A DNA stretch of 64,000 nucleotides from Motacilla alba alba (lineage: Eukaryota; Chordata; Aves; Passeriformes; Motacillidae), in NCBI RefSeq assembly GCF_015832195.1, contig NC_052018.1:39313052-39377051 (forward strand), in the 5' to 3' direction. The translations under genes and the position numbers were made by a program. The notes under the pieces were generated by a model, which saw nothing but the letters and a program-made list of their open reading frames with translations, did not search any database and was not told where the DNA came from. The stretch's first letter is position 1. Each line of letters begins with the position of its first letter. Shown here piece after piece: positions 12,683 to 24,800 of the stretch.

Positions 12683-15600
12683 CTAGTTGCAAGCAGTGAT
12701 TGGGTGTGACAGACATTGGCCCCATACAGAGTGTTCTTCTTCATGTATCAGCACATGTATTGTACACTACATATTTTGTTTACAGTGTAGCGGACAGGAA
12801 GCTGAGAAGAAGACTGTATATTTATACATAGGTCCTGCCCTCTGAGCCACACTATGCAGCCTTTTGGTCTGGAATGACCCAGCTTGAAAAGATGTGTTGT
12901 GGAGGGGCTGTTTGTTGCTTTTTTTTTTTTCTCCAGGATGTTCTTTAATTTGTTTAAAACAGTGGTTGTAAACCATTTCCCTGCTTGAAAGAGTTATTAT
13001 GTACCAAACAATATTATTTTGTGCCTTAATAAAATGTAGCATAGGAGATTGAAAGCCTTCGGGTTCTTTTGATAGTTTCACTGACAAGAAAAGTCTATGG
13101 AGGCTTTTCCCCCTCTTAGTTCTGGTTAATTTAAGTCCTTCCACATGGATATTTTCTTAATTCTTGTCTTTATTTCAAATGTATCCCATGTACAAAACAT
13201 TCATTTTTTATACATGGCTGGCTTGTATCTTCAATGAGAAGGAGAAATCACTACTGAAGTCACTGAGAAGTTCAGCCTAAAATAAAAAATCAATCACATG
13301 CAATTAGTTTAAAATATTAATGTGTAAAAACTAAAGTTTTCTTTAGAGCTAAAAATATCTTTGATTCTTAAGTGAAGAGAAGGGAAAAAAATCAATGGAA
13401 ATTAAACATTGATTTAACAAAAATAGGCAGTTAATTCTTTAGGTACAATTTCCTATTCATAGATCCACCATCACTGTACAAGCAAAGTAATTAACACAAA
13501 ACACGATTTTACAGACAAATTTCCCCTCTTGAATCTTGTAAGGAGGACTCAGGACTGCACCAAACCCAGCTCTCCATCCAGAGCCTGGTCTCACAGCCAG
13601 ACACTTGCTCTGTTGGCAAGGGGAGAGGAACACTCTGCGCCTCTGTCCCTCCTGGCTGCAGCTGAGCATCAGCACTAATCAATCTTCCCTGCAGTCTGTC
13701 CTGCTAAGTCAGGCACTGGCACGGCTGAAGTATTGGCATACTTTGTGATAAGCTTTGTTGCAGGGCTGGAGACAGCCAGCTGAAGCTGGTGACTTCTTTA
13801 ATCACCCCATCAAAATTCAGTGGAAGTCATTTGCCTGAATCCTGAAACACTGAAATGAGATTGTTTGGCCAGCATCCCATTTCAGGAGCTAAGATCATTT
13901 CAGGAGCTAAGAAGAAAATTATGGTCTCCTCCCTTGCAGACTTACATTCTGCAGTGTAAGATATTCTCTTTAAAGTGAATGCTTGTTTCATTAGATTCAG
14001 CTGAGAAAATCCACACCCCCCCTCCCCCCCATCTTCCATCAATTAAACAAATTGAAGCAGTAGATTTAGCCTAGTTCCCCATTCAAAACTGCAGAGCAAT
14101 TGTTGAAAAAAAAAAGCCCTCAAGGCTGAAAAACCTTACTTCATCAAAAAAGCAAAAACAGAGAGCAAGTTAAGAAAGGCTTTAGAGACATTTGACATTT
14201 AAAGGTAAATCTATGCTACAGTTGCAGAGTCACCATGCTCTCAGGCAGACTAAATAACATACTGGAAGAAACTTACAAGAGGGCTAGGAGTCCTTTGTGA
14301 TAAATTCTATCACCTAATTGAAGACAGATTTGGGATGTTTTTTTTGTCTCTGAATGAATTCAGCCCAATCTGTTTATTATTACATTTTCTCTGCCTAAGA
14401 GGACTGATCATCAAGATGAAGATTAGTACTATAAGTTATATATATATGTATGAGTACTGTAAGGGATGTTATTTAAAGGTATTCCCTCTTTGGAGAAAGG
14501 AGTAGCATGTCAAGTGGCAGGAGTGCAGGTTTCTAGGTGAAGTATACCTACTAACCACTTAAAATGTGCAGATCTTCTGTATGATTTTGATATTAAATAA
14601 ATTAAAAACTATCCAGATTATTTTTATATTAAACCCCAGGGTTGTGGTTTTTTTGTTGGTGTTTTTTTTGTTGTGTTTTTTTTTTTTTGGTTGGTTTTCT
14701 TTTAGGAAACTGACTAAGTGTGTAACATAACTGCACTGCTCTTCACTGTGTCTGAATTAGTTTGGAGGAAACTAACTCCCTTTCTCAAGGATACCACAAA
14801 TCGATGTAGCTTTCTGTTTTTCTATTTTACGGTTTGGACATTCTGTCAGATGGCATGTGTGCTGATATGTGAAGCTTTTAGGAGCTCTTTTTAAGAAAAT
14901 CAGAAGAGGTTTTAGGACAGGATCCTAAAGCAGAGAAGCAACTGTATTACTTTGGCACACAGGCCTGGCTTTTTGACTCAGTTAGTGTATTAATTGATTT
15001 GTCTTTCAGATTTAATAAAGAATTTTATAATCTCTCCCACCAAATTATTTAAACATTCTTTTCAGTTTTAGCAGAGCTTTATTTTTACACTTCATTTGAT
15101 CATTTCAGCAGGGTACAAAATTATGCCTTCAGGCACAGCCTGTTGTGAGAAGCTGTGTGAAGATGCACTGCCTCATGGGCCTGGAAAAGATGCTTCCTTC
15201 ATTACTGGGTTATCTCTCAAAGCAGCCTGGTTGCACTATGGGAAAATAATTGATACTCACTTTTAGATGGCTGCAGTATATTCTCATTTCACTGCTAAGC
15301 CAATTCACTTGGAATTGAGAGGTAGAGATAGAGGCTTTTTTCTGACTGTTAACCGGCATCTTTCCCACAGGATGGCAATCAAATATGCTTTCACAAGAAC
15401 ATGGGTTTCTGCTCTGTTTGGCCCTGATATGATCTTTGCCAGGTCTTTACTTGCAGAAGTATCACTGAGTCCTCATGGGAGACTAAAAAATAAACTGTCA
15501 CTAGTTTTCCAGATTTTAAACAGAGAGTTAATTTACTTTGGGCTTTGCTCGAACAAGTCAGAGTAGCTGCTCTTTCGGTTTTCAGGTTTAAAAAAATTCA

Positions 15601-17654
15601 TAAAGGCTATGTAGTAATTCCTGAAAAAGTGTTCCTCAGACAAGATCATATTATTTCAGCTCAATGAATTACCCAATATTAGGCCTTGCATCTTGCTATC
15701 ATTAGAAAGGAGTATTAAAAAGCCTACCTTTCATCATGGTGAAGATCAATGAGTAACTAGTTTTCTGAGCCTTCCAGGTGTCTTCCTTTCCAGCACTTTA
15801 TACCAAAAGTGCCCTTTGCTTTCCCTCTTCCTACTTTCCTGTTCTGTCTTCTTCCACTGTCTGTCTGTGATCCCTATTTTTTTTAATATTTTTTTTTTAA
15901 TATGAGAACCAATCATTTCAATGTAACAACAGCAGCTCTCATTAACATCTGAATATTTATGTTTTGGCAGTGAATAGAGATGTTTGACAAGGATATTCAG
16001 TTAGTATCCCCTATGTTTGATAAATTCACTGAGGACAACTTATTGCAAAATCAAAACAGTGGTCTTTAAATGATTCAACATTGTTATTCACTGAGGTAGA
16101 ATGTATCCTACGGCCCTACAAAGGTCACCTTGAAATTTACAGAAGCAGTTGCATGGCCAGCTGAAATTGGCAATTAGAAAATTAATTCCACAGTCAAGAT
16201 ACCAGACTGAATTAGCATGTTATTGAAGATCCATTTAAGATTACATTTACTGCTCTGAGAAATGATTTGTCATTTCCACTGCTAACTATCCCAGAGAGTT
16301 TGTTCCTAACACAGCAAAACTCTTTCTGATCCTCACCAGCAGTATAAGCTGTAACAATCCTGCTTCCACTGAGGCTTTTCCCCAAAGACACCTCCTGTTC
16401 AGAGCTTTCTTAAATAAGTTCTTGAATTGGGTACCAAATCTTACCCATTGATCTTGCTCAGTAATTTAATTGCAGCTTTATGGATTTTGATTGAGTTGTG
16501 TGTAATGTACCAACCTTGTCAGAGGTTTTTGAAGTCCAGTCCAGTTGGACTATATGTATTTCCCTTATGTCCAACTGAAACAAATACTTCTAAAGGGATG
16601 CAATATTAAAATCCTATCTGTTTCTATTCTAATTACCTAATAAAGTCTTAATGTACAAGATAGGGATGATAAATTTTCATTTAATTAACCTGGCCTGCTG
16701 AAGGAATTTGCTTTATATTGAGATTTCTAGGAAAAGAGACTTTCTGAAATGCAGGTGGAAAACTGAAGCTACAATGACAGAAAAGGAACTGAGAGAATTT
16801 TCATCAGCTTCAGTGGAAGTGAGCAGGATATCATTATAAACATTATAGGTACTTTCTGCAGACTTTTTGTTCTAGTGTAACAGAAAATCTTTAAATTCTT
16901 ATCTGTTGTTTTCCCTTTTATTATCATTACTATCTCACATCCTAGATTCTAGTTCTATATTCCTAACTGTATTTTTCTTGAATTCTCTGTTTGCATTTAT
17001 TCAAATGCATATTATCCAAGCATGTTCTCATACTAACCAGCATTTGCACATAACACATGGTGGGACTGAGATTTCTGTTTACTTAGTTCCCTTTCTGAAT
17101 TGTGCATATTGCATAAATGAAAAATTTTCAAGAGCAGGTACTTGGCTTAGGAACTAAATTCCATTTTCAAAAAATATTTATGCACTTAAGAACACTAAGG
17201 CTCAGTGACCTCTAAGTCCATTTGGAAAGGTGATTTGAAAAGCACAGATAAAGCAAATTATTTCAGCACAAACTGAGATTCAGGCAGGCAGAAAAAGAAA
17301 GTATGAAGAAACGACTGAGAACATTGCAGCAGACAAAGGAAAACACATAAACTGCAAATTAGGTATAAAAGCCATCTCATACAATTTGAGAAACTAAATG
17401 CAGGGTAGCTGAAGAGAGGAAAAAAGGCTGTGATGCAGCTACTGAGTGAAATTTTCATTGGGGTTTTTTTGCTTCTCCTTTTTTTTTTTTTCTGAATCCT
17501 AATTTTCTCTTCACACTGACAAAATTACCTTGCATATACTGGGTCAGACGTTTGTTCCATTGCTGCAGACCTGGGTAGTAGCCCTCCTTAGAAATGTAAT
17601 ATGTACATTTCCCTCACTTGCTAGGCCTATGCAGAGAAGGGGCTGTTCTTGAAG
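12683..17654. other. Long intergenic stretch
   Basis: About 5 kb with no supported gene. The 125-codon minus-strand open frame at 12767-13144 is the longest in the window, but it runs through a homopolymer (a long T run on the plus strand, read as lysines) and has no domain I recognise. Local repeats are a 16-bp duplication of CATTTCAGGAGCTAAG (13878-13893 and 13896-13911), a (TA)n run at 14437-14447, a T/G-rich tract at 14641-14704, and T runs near 15888 and 17480. Confidence 0.55.
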
Positions 17655-17735
17655 ACCCATTTCAAAGGACAGGCTGGACTTGATGATCTCCAGAGGTTCC
17701 TTCAAACCAAAGTTAACATGGAGTACTCTGAACAC
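17655..17735 (+). mobile_element. CR1 LINE 3'-end remnant
   Basis: The segment AGGCTGGACTTGATGATCTC followed by CAGAGGTTCCTTCAAACC is the sense-strand version of the conserved CR1 3' tail, which in intact copies is followed by the ATTCTRTG octamers. The octamers themselves are not recognisable here, so the end has decayed or been lost. The copy is short and 5'-truncated. Confidence 0.8.
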
Positions 17736-19426
17736 TCCATTTCCCATAATGTATCTTAATTTCACCGAGATCTTTGGGTGAAAAGGATAAATCACTGTGT
17801 ATCAGCAACTGTTGTGTGTATCTGCTGCTGCAGTGAAGTTGTGATCATTTGAAAATTCATTGACTCCATTTAACACTATTAAGAGACTAGTAAGAGATTA
17901 TGCACACCATGCTGGAGGTGTTTAAACCAGGGAACTTACATCTCCTTTTCAGGAAAAAAAAAATAACAAAAAAACCCAAAAATTAGAGACCTTGAAGGAA
18001 ACCACTTGACAGAATGATGAATAATATCTGTCTCGTACACCACGTGAGGGGAAAGGAAAGCAGCACCTCTGTCACTCAGAACTGGAAGGAAGGAAAAGGA
18101 AATGGCACATTCTCTCTCCAGAAATACCCAGTGTTTCTGAAATGTGCAGTACTGTCTGTAAACTTTGTAAAGTCAGTTTTGGTTGGCATAGCATGGTACC
18201 TGCAAGGAAAGTTCAATAAAGCCAAAAAGGCAGTGTATGTGAATTGATGAAAGTGAAATGACAACAATTTCCAGGTAAAAAGTACAGGAAATCAATTGGT
18301 CATGCATGTCAGCGTGAAATTAAGACAACTGCATGCAGAATCAGATCTATCTCTGTCATATTTGTCAGATCTATCTCTGTCAAGTGTTACCAGATATTAC
18401 ACCAGGGATTGGCATAGTTTCTTAAACTAGTCCAGAAAAATAACTTTACTTGAGTAACATCCATTTGTGCAACTCAGCTTGTACTTTGTACATCTGAAAG
18501 CTCTTAGGTCTTAAATTTAAAATTAACTATATACAAACAAGGAATCAATCTGGAGTTTGTGGAATTTTTTCCCCAAGTTAACATAAAAAAAATGTATGTC
18601 TTGAAGGCCCACTATTCTGCAGGTATTACACAGCCTGTTTGTTTGTTTTTCATTCAGCCCAGAGTTCTGGTGACCTGCAACCAAGCCACGTAACATTGAG
18701 ATCACACGTCAGAGATTACCATGTTTAAATGAAGACAATTAGTGCTTCCTAACACATTCACAGAAAACCAGGTGAGCTCCATGTTGCTGGTGTAGGCTTT
18801 CCTGTAGTTAATTGGTGATGACTATTCACTGGTGGCACATCAATTTATTCCTTATCCCTGTTTCTCAAATCACCATCTTCCTTTTTTTTTTTTTTTCCAG
18901 AATACTGTTCAGTAAAATTGATTTTGTCCCATTAATAGCTTCATTTTTCTTTACTGTCTGTAGAGGAAGGCAGATATAAAGGCTGATCGTTTCCAAGTTA
19001 GCATAGGCTGTAAAGTAGTGGGGAGATAAGAATGCTTCCTACCTTTTTAGGTTTGGCAGAAACAGGAAATTTTCATTTTAAAAGCAAATGTACTTAACTA
19101 ACAAGACTGAACTATTTTAAGGGTTAGTAACTGTGTTTACATCCATGTCAGTCCTATTACAAGTGATAAAAATCCTTTCTGTTCCAAAATCCAGAAGGAG
19201 AATAATTCAACCATAAGCCTGTGTGGATGCTGGAGTGCATAAGTGTGTGTAGAGGTTTGTGCTGATGTTTTCCCTGGAGGTTAGTCTGTGGTTTTGGGGA
19301 TGCCTGTGTGCTTCCCCCTTGTCTGACAAAAAGGAAGGAGCTGCACTGCTAGGAGCCCGTGCCCTGACAGTGACACCTGCAGGGACATACTCAGATGGGG
19401 TGACAGCGCTTGTGATCCATGGGCCC
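17736..19426. other. Intergenic with a short duplication
   Basis: No gene supported. TCAGATCTATCTCTGTCA is duplicated at 18341-18358 and 18365-18382 (period 24). A long T run lies at about 18883-18897. GC content rises from about 19260 towards the G-rich tract. Confidence 0.5.
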
Positions 19427-19490
19427 GGGGTGGACTGGGGATAACTGGGGACTGGTGGGGTTGAGGGGAGCTGGGGAGGCAGGGGAGGGG
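19427..19490 (+). other. Strong G-quadruplex-forming tract
   Basis: Eight separate GGGG runs (starting at 19427, 19437, 19447, 19457, 19465, 19473, 19482 and 19487) are separated by loops of 6, 6, 6, 4, 4, 5 and 1 bases. This is far beyond the minimal four-run quadruplex pattern and could form two adjacent four-tetrad structures. It is the most G-rich stretch in the window. An AATAAA hexamer follows at about 19522, but no transcript is evident. I cannot assign it to a known repeat. Confidence 0.85.
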
Positions 19491-21720
19491 ATGTTCCTGG
19501 GGATTAGTTTCTGGGGCTGAGAATAAATTGTTTATTAATGCTCTGTACGTGTCTGAGATCGTCATTTGTTTGTTGGATTGCCAATATTGACCCTGAATAT
19601 ATAGTACACTGATTGTCCTGGATATATAACACACTGATTTTCAGTTAATTAGGTGTCATTAATAAGTCAATAAACAACTTTGAATGAGTTCAATTAAGCC
19701 ACAGAGATGTTTTTCTCCCTGCAGCAATAGCCATTCCAAGAGCTGCTTTGCTCAGACAACAACTAGAGGGGAAACTCAGCAGCAGTGTGTCACAAGCAGA
19801 GTGCCTCTGGCTCTGCTCTGCCAGGCTGCAGGAGCCAGGTCATTCACTACCCCCAGGATAGGAGCAGCCCAGGCCCTGCAGTAATGTGGCTTCTCAAAAA
19901 CTTCCAAATTGTCCTTTTCCCCCACATTTGCTTCCGACTCCTCTTGCCCAAGGAGCTGAGAGGTGTGCGTTTCTTACTTCCCTTTGCTGAACTCATTTGC
20001 AATACTCCAAGCCTGTATTTAGTGGAGATGCTCTTCTCCATCCAGATGTGTCTTTGGTGATTTGGGTAGGGAAAGATTTCAGTAGTCAGTTTTAATTTTA
20101 TTTGCTCACCAAATCTGAATTTTGAGACTCTTTTGATGTGTAGGTCATAAGAAATAGTGTAAACTGTACCCCAAGAGCAGCTGATGTTCAACCAAGATTT
20201 GGGTTTCAGGTCAGTCTGAGTCCCTTAAAGAATCTCTAGTATATAAAGATTTTTGATCCTAGCAGAGGATTTTCAGCTTGTAATGACATCAGATATCAAT
20301 TTTTACTTTGATCACAGGTAAACCAAGAAGTCAGTGCTGGAAAATAAACCTATAGTCTTTTATCCAGCTTGAGTGGATCCTTCCTTGAGTAGAACTTTTC
20401 TAAACCCAACTCTTATTTAACCATACTTTGAACCCTTGGCTTTGTGAGAAACAGTGCAAAATCTTAACTGTCTGATGCTTTCATTCCAAGAAGAAAAATT
20501 CATTATGTCATCCCTTTGCCTCCAAGGTATAAAGCAAATCCACAGCATCCTATAGAATAATTCCTGCACTGCACTTAAATACATAGTCAAAAAACTAAAG
20601 AACAGACTTTTAAAGCCTCAAATGGAAAGTTAAAAGATTAGAAGAAGGAATAAGTCCTTCCTTAGGTCTACCTGCTTTTAAACTGAACAATGGTCAAGAA
20701 AATCACCTTTAAAAAAGATGGTGTCGTTTACTCCTGCATTCACCAATGTGTGCTCTTTTGTTCCTCAGAGCCAGTTCAGGGTATTTCAGCCTGATCAGGT
20801 TTGTCTCTCCAAGAATTAAAGACATTCTTGCTGTTATCTTCATTGACTCAGCCCCTAAAAAATGTCAATAAATTGAATATTAATGTAAAGGGTATTCACA
20901 GTTCCAGATAAAATAAACCAATACCACTAAAGTACAGAAGAGCTAATATTGCTGATGAAGACTTCGTTTTGAAGAATATTGTTTCAATTTATTATGCTAC
21001 TACAAATTACTGTTCATGAATATTAGACTGATCATGGAGCAGTAAAGTTTTATCACTAAATATTGACACAAAATTGTAACAGTAGCATGTTATTCTCTTT
21101 TCTTTTTCTTTAAAATAAAATCAGCCACTTCTTTGGGTATGGAAAGGAAATTATACTAATTTCTAAATTAGTAGGAATTCTCTTGAATGGAGAATAATAG
21201 GAAAGAATTGTTTGTCAGAAATATAAAGAACATCAGCGGATTTCTAGGGGTGTTGTGAAAGTACAGAATATTTGCCAATTTTGCAATTGCAGGATGAACA
21301 ATAAAAGATAATATTTAAAGTCAAATTTTCAACTTCCAGACAAAGCTTTTGGACAAGCAATGTTTTAATATTTTGCCTTGTTGATGTTCCTGCTTGGTCT
21401 GTAGTCATTTCCAGTTCCTCCATTTCCCTCTGTGAAATCACCCTGAAAATTGTTTCCACTGAAAGACACAAATCAGGCTCAACAACTTCCACTGAAGAAT
21501 TAGCACATGTTAAAACTTCAGATTGTCTCAAGCCCAGCAGTCTGATTTGCATACCCTTCTTTATAAAGTTTTAAAAAAGTTTATTAACCTCCACCCACAT
21601 CAAGAGTAATGAACAGTTTTAGCATAAATTTTAATTATAGGAAATCACATTTCTTTTGAGTCTTTGTGTTGCAATAATTTTAGCAATGATGTTTTAAAAT
21701 GTTTCTTTCTTCCCATATAG
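19491..21720. other. Intergenic, nothing recognised
   Basis: The first part (to about 20000) is more GC-rich than average and has overlapping short open frames on both strands, none recognisable. The rest is AT-rich and featureless. Confidence 0.5.
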
Positions 21721-21860
21721 GTTTCCTGACAATATTTCTTATAAATGGAGACATTTTATATACTGGAAATGATGGATATAAACTATATAGTTTTACAACT
21801 GTTCTCAACAATGTGTCAGGGGAAAACTGCAAGCATGACAGAAAACGCAAACTTCAAAAA
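21721..21860 (+). other. Candidate internal exon (unproven)
   Basis: A 140-base segment is bounded by sequences that read as good splice sites. It is preceded by the pyrimidine-rich acceptor TTTCTTTCTTCCCATATAG and followed by the donor AAA|GTAAGAATG. One frame is open throughout: two bases complete a split codon and 46 full codons follow, ending at a codon boundary. It starts FLTIFLINGDILYTG and ends with a basic stretch, CKHDRKRKLQK. The length is typical of a vertebrate internal exon. I do not recognise the peptide and see no partner exons, so it could be a chance open frame with cryptic splice sites. Cross-species conservation or RNA-seq junctions would decide. Confidence 0.2.
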
Positions 21861-24800
21861 GTAAGAATGTTCAGAGGTAATAAATATGATTCAGTACATA
21901 AGGACAAAAATATTTCATTTTAGAATAAATTGACCTTTCATATTAAGATTGTCCTTATTTCAAAATTGCCATTAAAATACTCTAAGAATTGGCTATTGCT
22001 TTCAATATATTAATCACTGCCTAAAGTCAAGACTTCTAGACACAGCCAGTACTAATTATGTAGGAAAGGCATGCTGTAGGAGATCCAAGGAGCTGTGACT
22101 TCTTCCTCCACAAAGAGGGAGCTGTGAGGTCATTAACAGTCCCAGTATACAGAATATTTTTACATCTCTGTGCTCAGAGAATAGGACATGTCATATAGGG
22201 ACATCAAGAGCTGCCAAACACAGTGAAGACTAAGACATTGCAGTGAGCACTCGGGTCTGGAATTTGGCCTTTTCCTGCTTGAATGCAGCTTTTAAAGATG
22301 TATGCAGTCACATTTGACAGAATAGTGGCCAGCAATGACCTTATTCCGTAGATTCAGCCATTCTCAGAAATTCATGGTGTGACCAAGGAGGTGTGAACTT
22401 AAATAGGGTGATACATAAAGTAAAAATTATCCCTCATAGCACAGATAAAGAGATTGTGTTGCTTTCATCAGATCAGAGACAAAACTACACAGGAGTCTGC
22501 TCTCAAAAGCAGCAAAGCATTGCATTGGAGGTCTGTTATTCACCTGCACTGAGCTGAAGCTCAGTAACACTTTGGTAAGATTGAGTACTATCCTTGGAAA
22601 ATGACAGCTCCTGGGAAGTTTAAACCAAGTAATATAACAGGCAAGGGGACGATTTTAACAGTCTCCTGCTTTTGTCAATTCTTATTGAAAAAGCAAAGCA
22701 AAATCTTAACCATAACTTTCAGCTTGATGGAGAGGAGGAAAAGTTACTCTGTGGGTACAGAAAAGGTAAAAACTAGTGATTTAACAAACAAATACTCAAA
22801 CATCCTCCCCTGTCTTTCAGCATATATTATACCCTGTGCACCTACATATTCTGCTCTCAGTGGGGTTGTTACTGGCTGAAACACAAAGTATAAATCAGTA
22901 ATTTTTTATGCTTTTGGTATCTCATTTTTATGATTCTTCTGCTGTATCCAAACATTTCAGCCATTCTTGTTTTTGTGGATAAAGATTTCAAGGGTGATAG
23001 TAACTCACAGTGGGATAGATTTTTTTCCCCTTCACTGAAAATTAAAAAAAAACACAGTGTGATCCCAGCATTGTCTTCTTCATTGCTCTGGGAGACAGCC
23101 AAATGTTACCTACAGATACTATTAATGAGATTCATATATCATGTTCAAAAGGGGGAAAAAATCTCTATGTTCCCAGTAATAGATTGTAAAATACCAGGAT
23201 CAACAACAGCTTAAAAGACCTATTAAATCATTTGTACCACCAGGAGAGAGCAAAGCACAGTTACACGTTCTTTGTCACAGAAAGCTTTTCTGTCTGTTCT
23301 GTTTGGTGGATGGTTACTATGGAGAGCAAACTAGGCAAAATGCTGGTCCAGGTTCTCCAAAAGCAGTTTTACAATCATGTCTCTGTCAGAAATGTTATTT
23401 TCCTTTTAGATGCAAATTTCTCACAGATGAAGGGTATAGGCTACATCCAAATTAGAGCAGAGCATTTCTGTGTATTGCAGACCCTGGAATCTAAAGCTAA
23501 ACACTTTTTCTCCATTCCCCCACTGACCAGAAAATCCTCTTTTATTTTGTCTCAATTTCCTGCAGCTGCTACTTATGTTACTTATGCCCACCCTCATGGC
23601 TAGGAACAAGGCATTACATTAGGTGAGTCAATGAGTCAAAGCAGTGCTGCAATCTCTCTTTTTAGGAAGAAATCCTACTCCTTAAACATAAGAGGTAATA
23701 GGTATACAGCAAGTTATTCTCACAGCTGCTGATGTTCTTTGTCTTCTGTAGTCTGAAGGGATTCAGGGCCTTACATAAGGCATATGTACACCCTTAAACA
23801 CAATCTGGTTAGGACCCACTATGCCCTAAGTCTCTCAGGCTGTTTTTAACAGCACAGAAGTGGCAGCATTTTGGGCAGCAAGCAATGCATGGAGAGGCTC
23901 CATTTGAGGCCAAGATTCTCAGACTTAGCTGTCCATGTGTAGAAGTCTGTATACATCAGATACTGCTGTCAGTGGAGTTGGAGAGGACTTGAACTGGCCT
24001 CTCTCTGGGTGCCTTCCTTAGGGTGAACTTCTCTCTCGTAGGCTTTCTGAGCTTTTGGGAACAGATCTGACTGCATGGGAGCTTTGGCACCTTGGGCCCC
24101 AGGGAAAAAAGAAGACCACAGGAATCTCAAGTTTACGGCTTTTGCCTGGGAAGATAGAGCTCCCACCCATTTGGCTTTTCTGCTTTTGTAGCAAGCACTG
24201 TTCAGAGTGAGAAACAGGACTCCCTGCACTTACAACAGATGCTCTCAGATGAAAGAAGCCAGGCTCCTTTTTTTGTCTTCTTTCATGCCAGTTTTCTCCA
24301 CTGTTGTGTCTCATTGCTTTCTAGGTGGTTGTTAGCTGATATGACTAGAACTCACCTTACAGAGTTCTTTTATTCTGCATTTCTTCCCTGGAACAGATTT
24401 ATAAGCAATCAAATATCTCCTGTCTGGTAAAAATAAAATGCTTTTCACTATAAGTGAAAGTTACAGACAATCATGAACTACTCATGGCTCCCAAATCAAT
24501 TCATTTCAGTACTGGAACAGCCTCTGAGAACAGCCTCTGTCTCCTGCAGACAGAACTGTAACTTCATATTGGTAACTCCACTGTGAAAATAGAGTTTGCC
24601 AGAGTGAAATTGTTGAATTCGGTCTTTGTTTCAGACCACAAGGATCCTATTTCATGCATTAAGTGCCAAGGAACTCAATTATTTATTACTTTATAGTTGA
24701 AACTGGAAAATTTCCCAGATTACTTATCTATTCTCAAATACTTGAACAAATGAGGAAAGCAGGGGAAATTTATTAGAATGAGTAAATAACCAGTGAATGG

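Noticed and set aside
12767..13144. Longest ATG open frame in the window (125 codons, minus strand)
   Set aside because: It has no recognisable domain, runs through a homopolymer giving a lysine run, and has no clear gene structure around it. This length is expected by chance in 64 kb.
18341..18382. Short direct repeats as possible CRISPR-like array (also 7971-8004, 13878-13911)
   Set aside because: Only two copies each with tiny spacers in vertebrate DNA; these are slippage duplications.
23232..23603. 123-codon plus-strand open frame
   Set aside because: No domain, no splice context and a competing frame on the other strand; probably chance.
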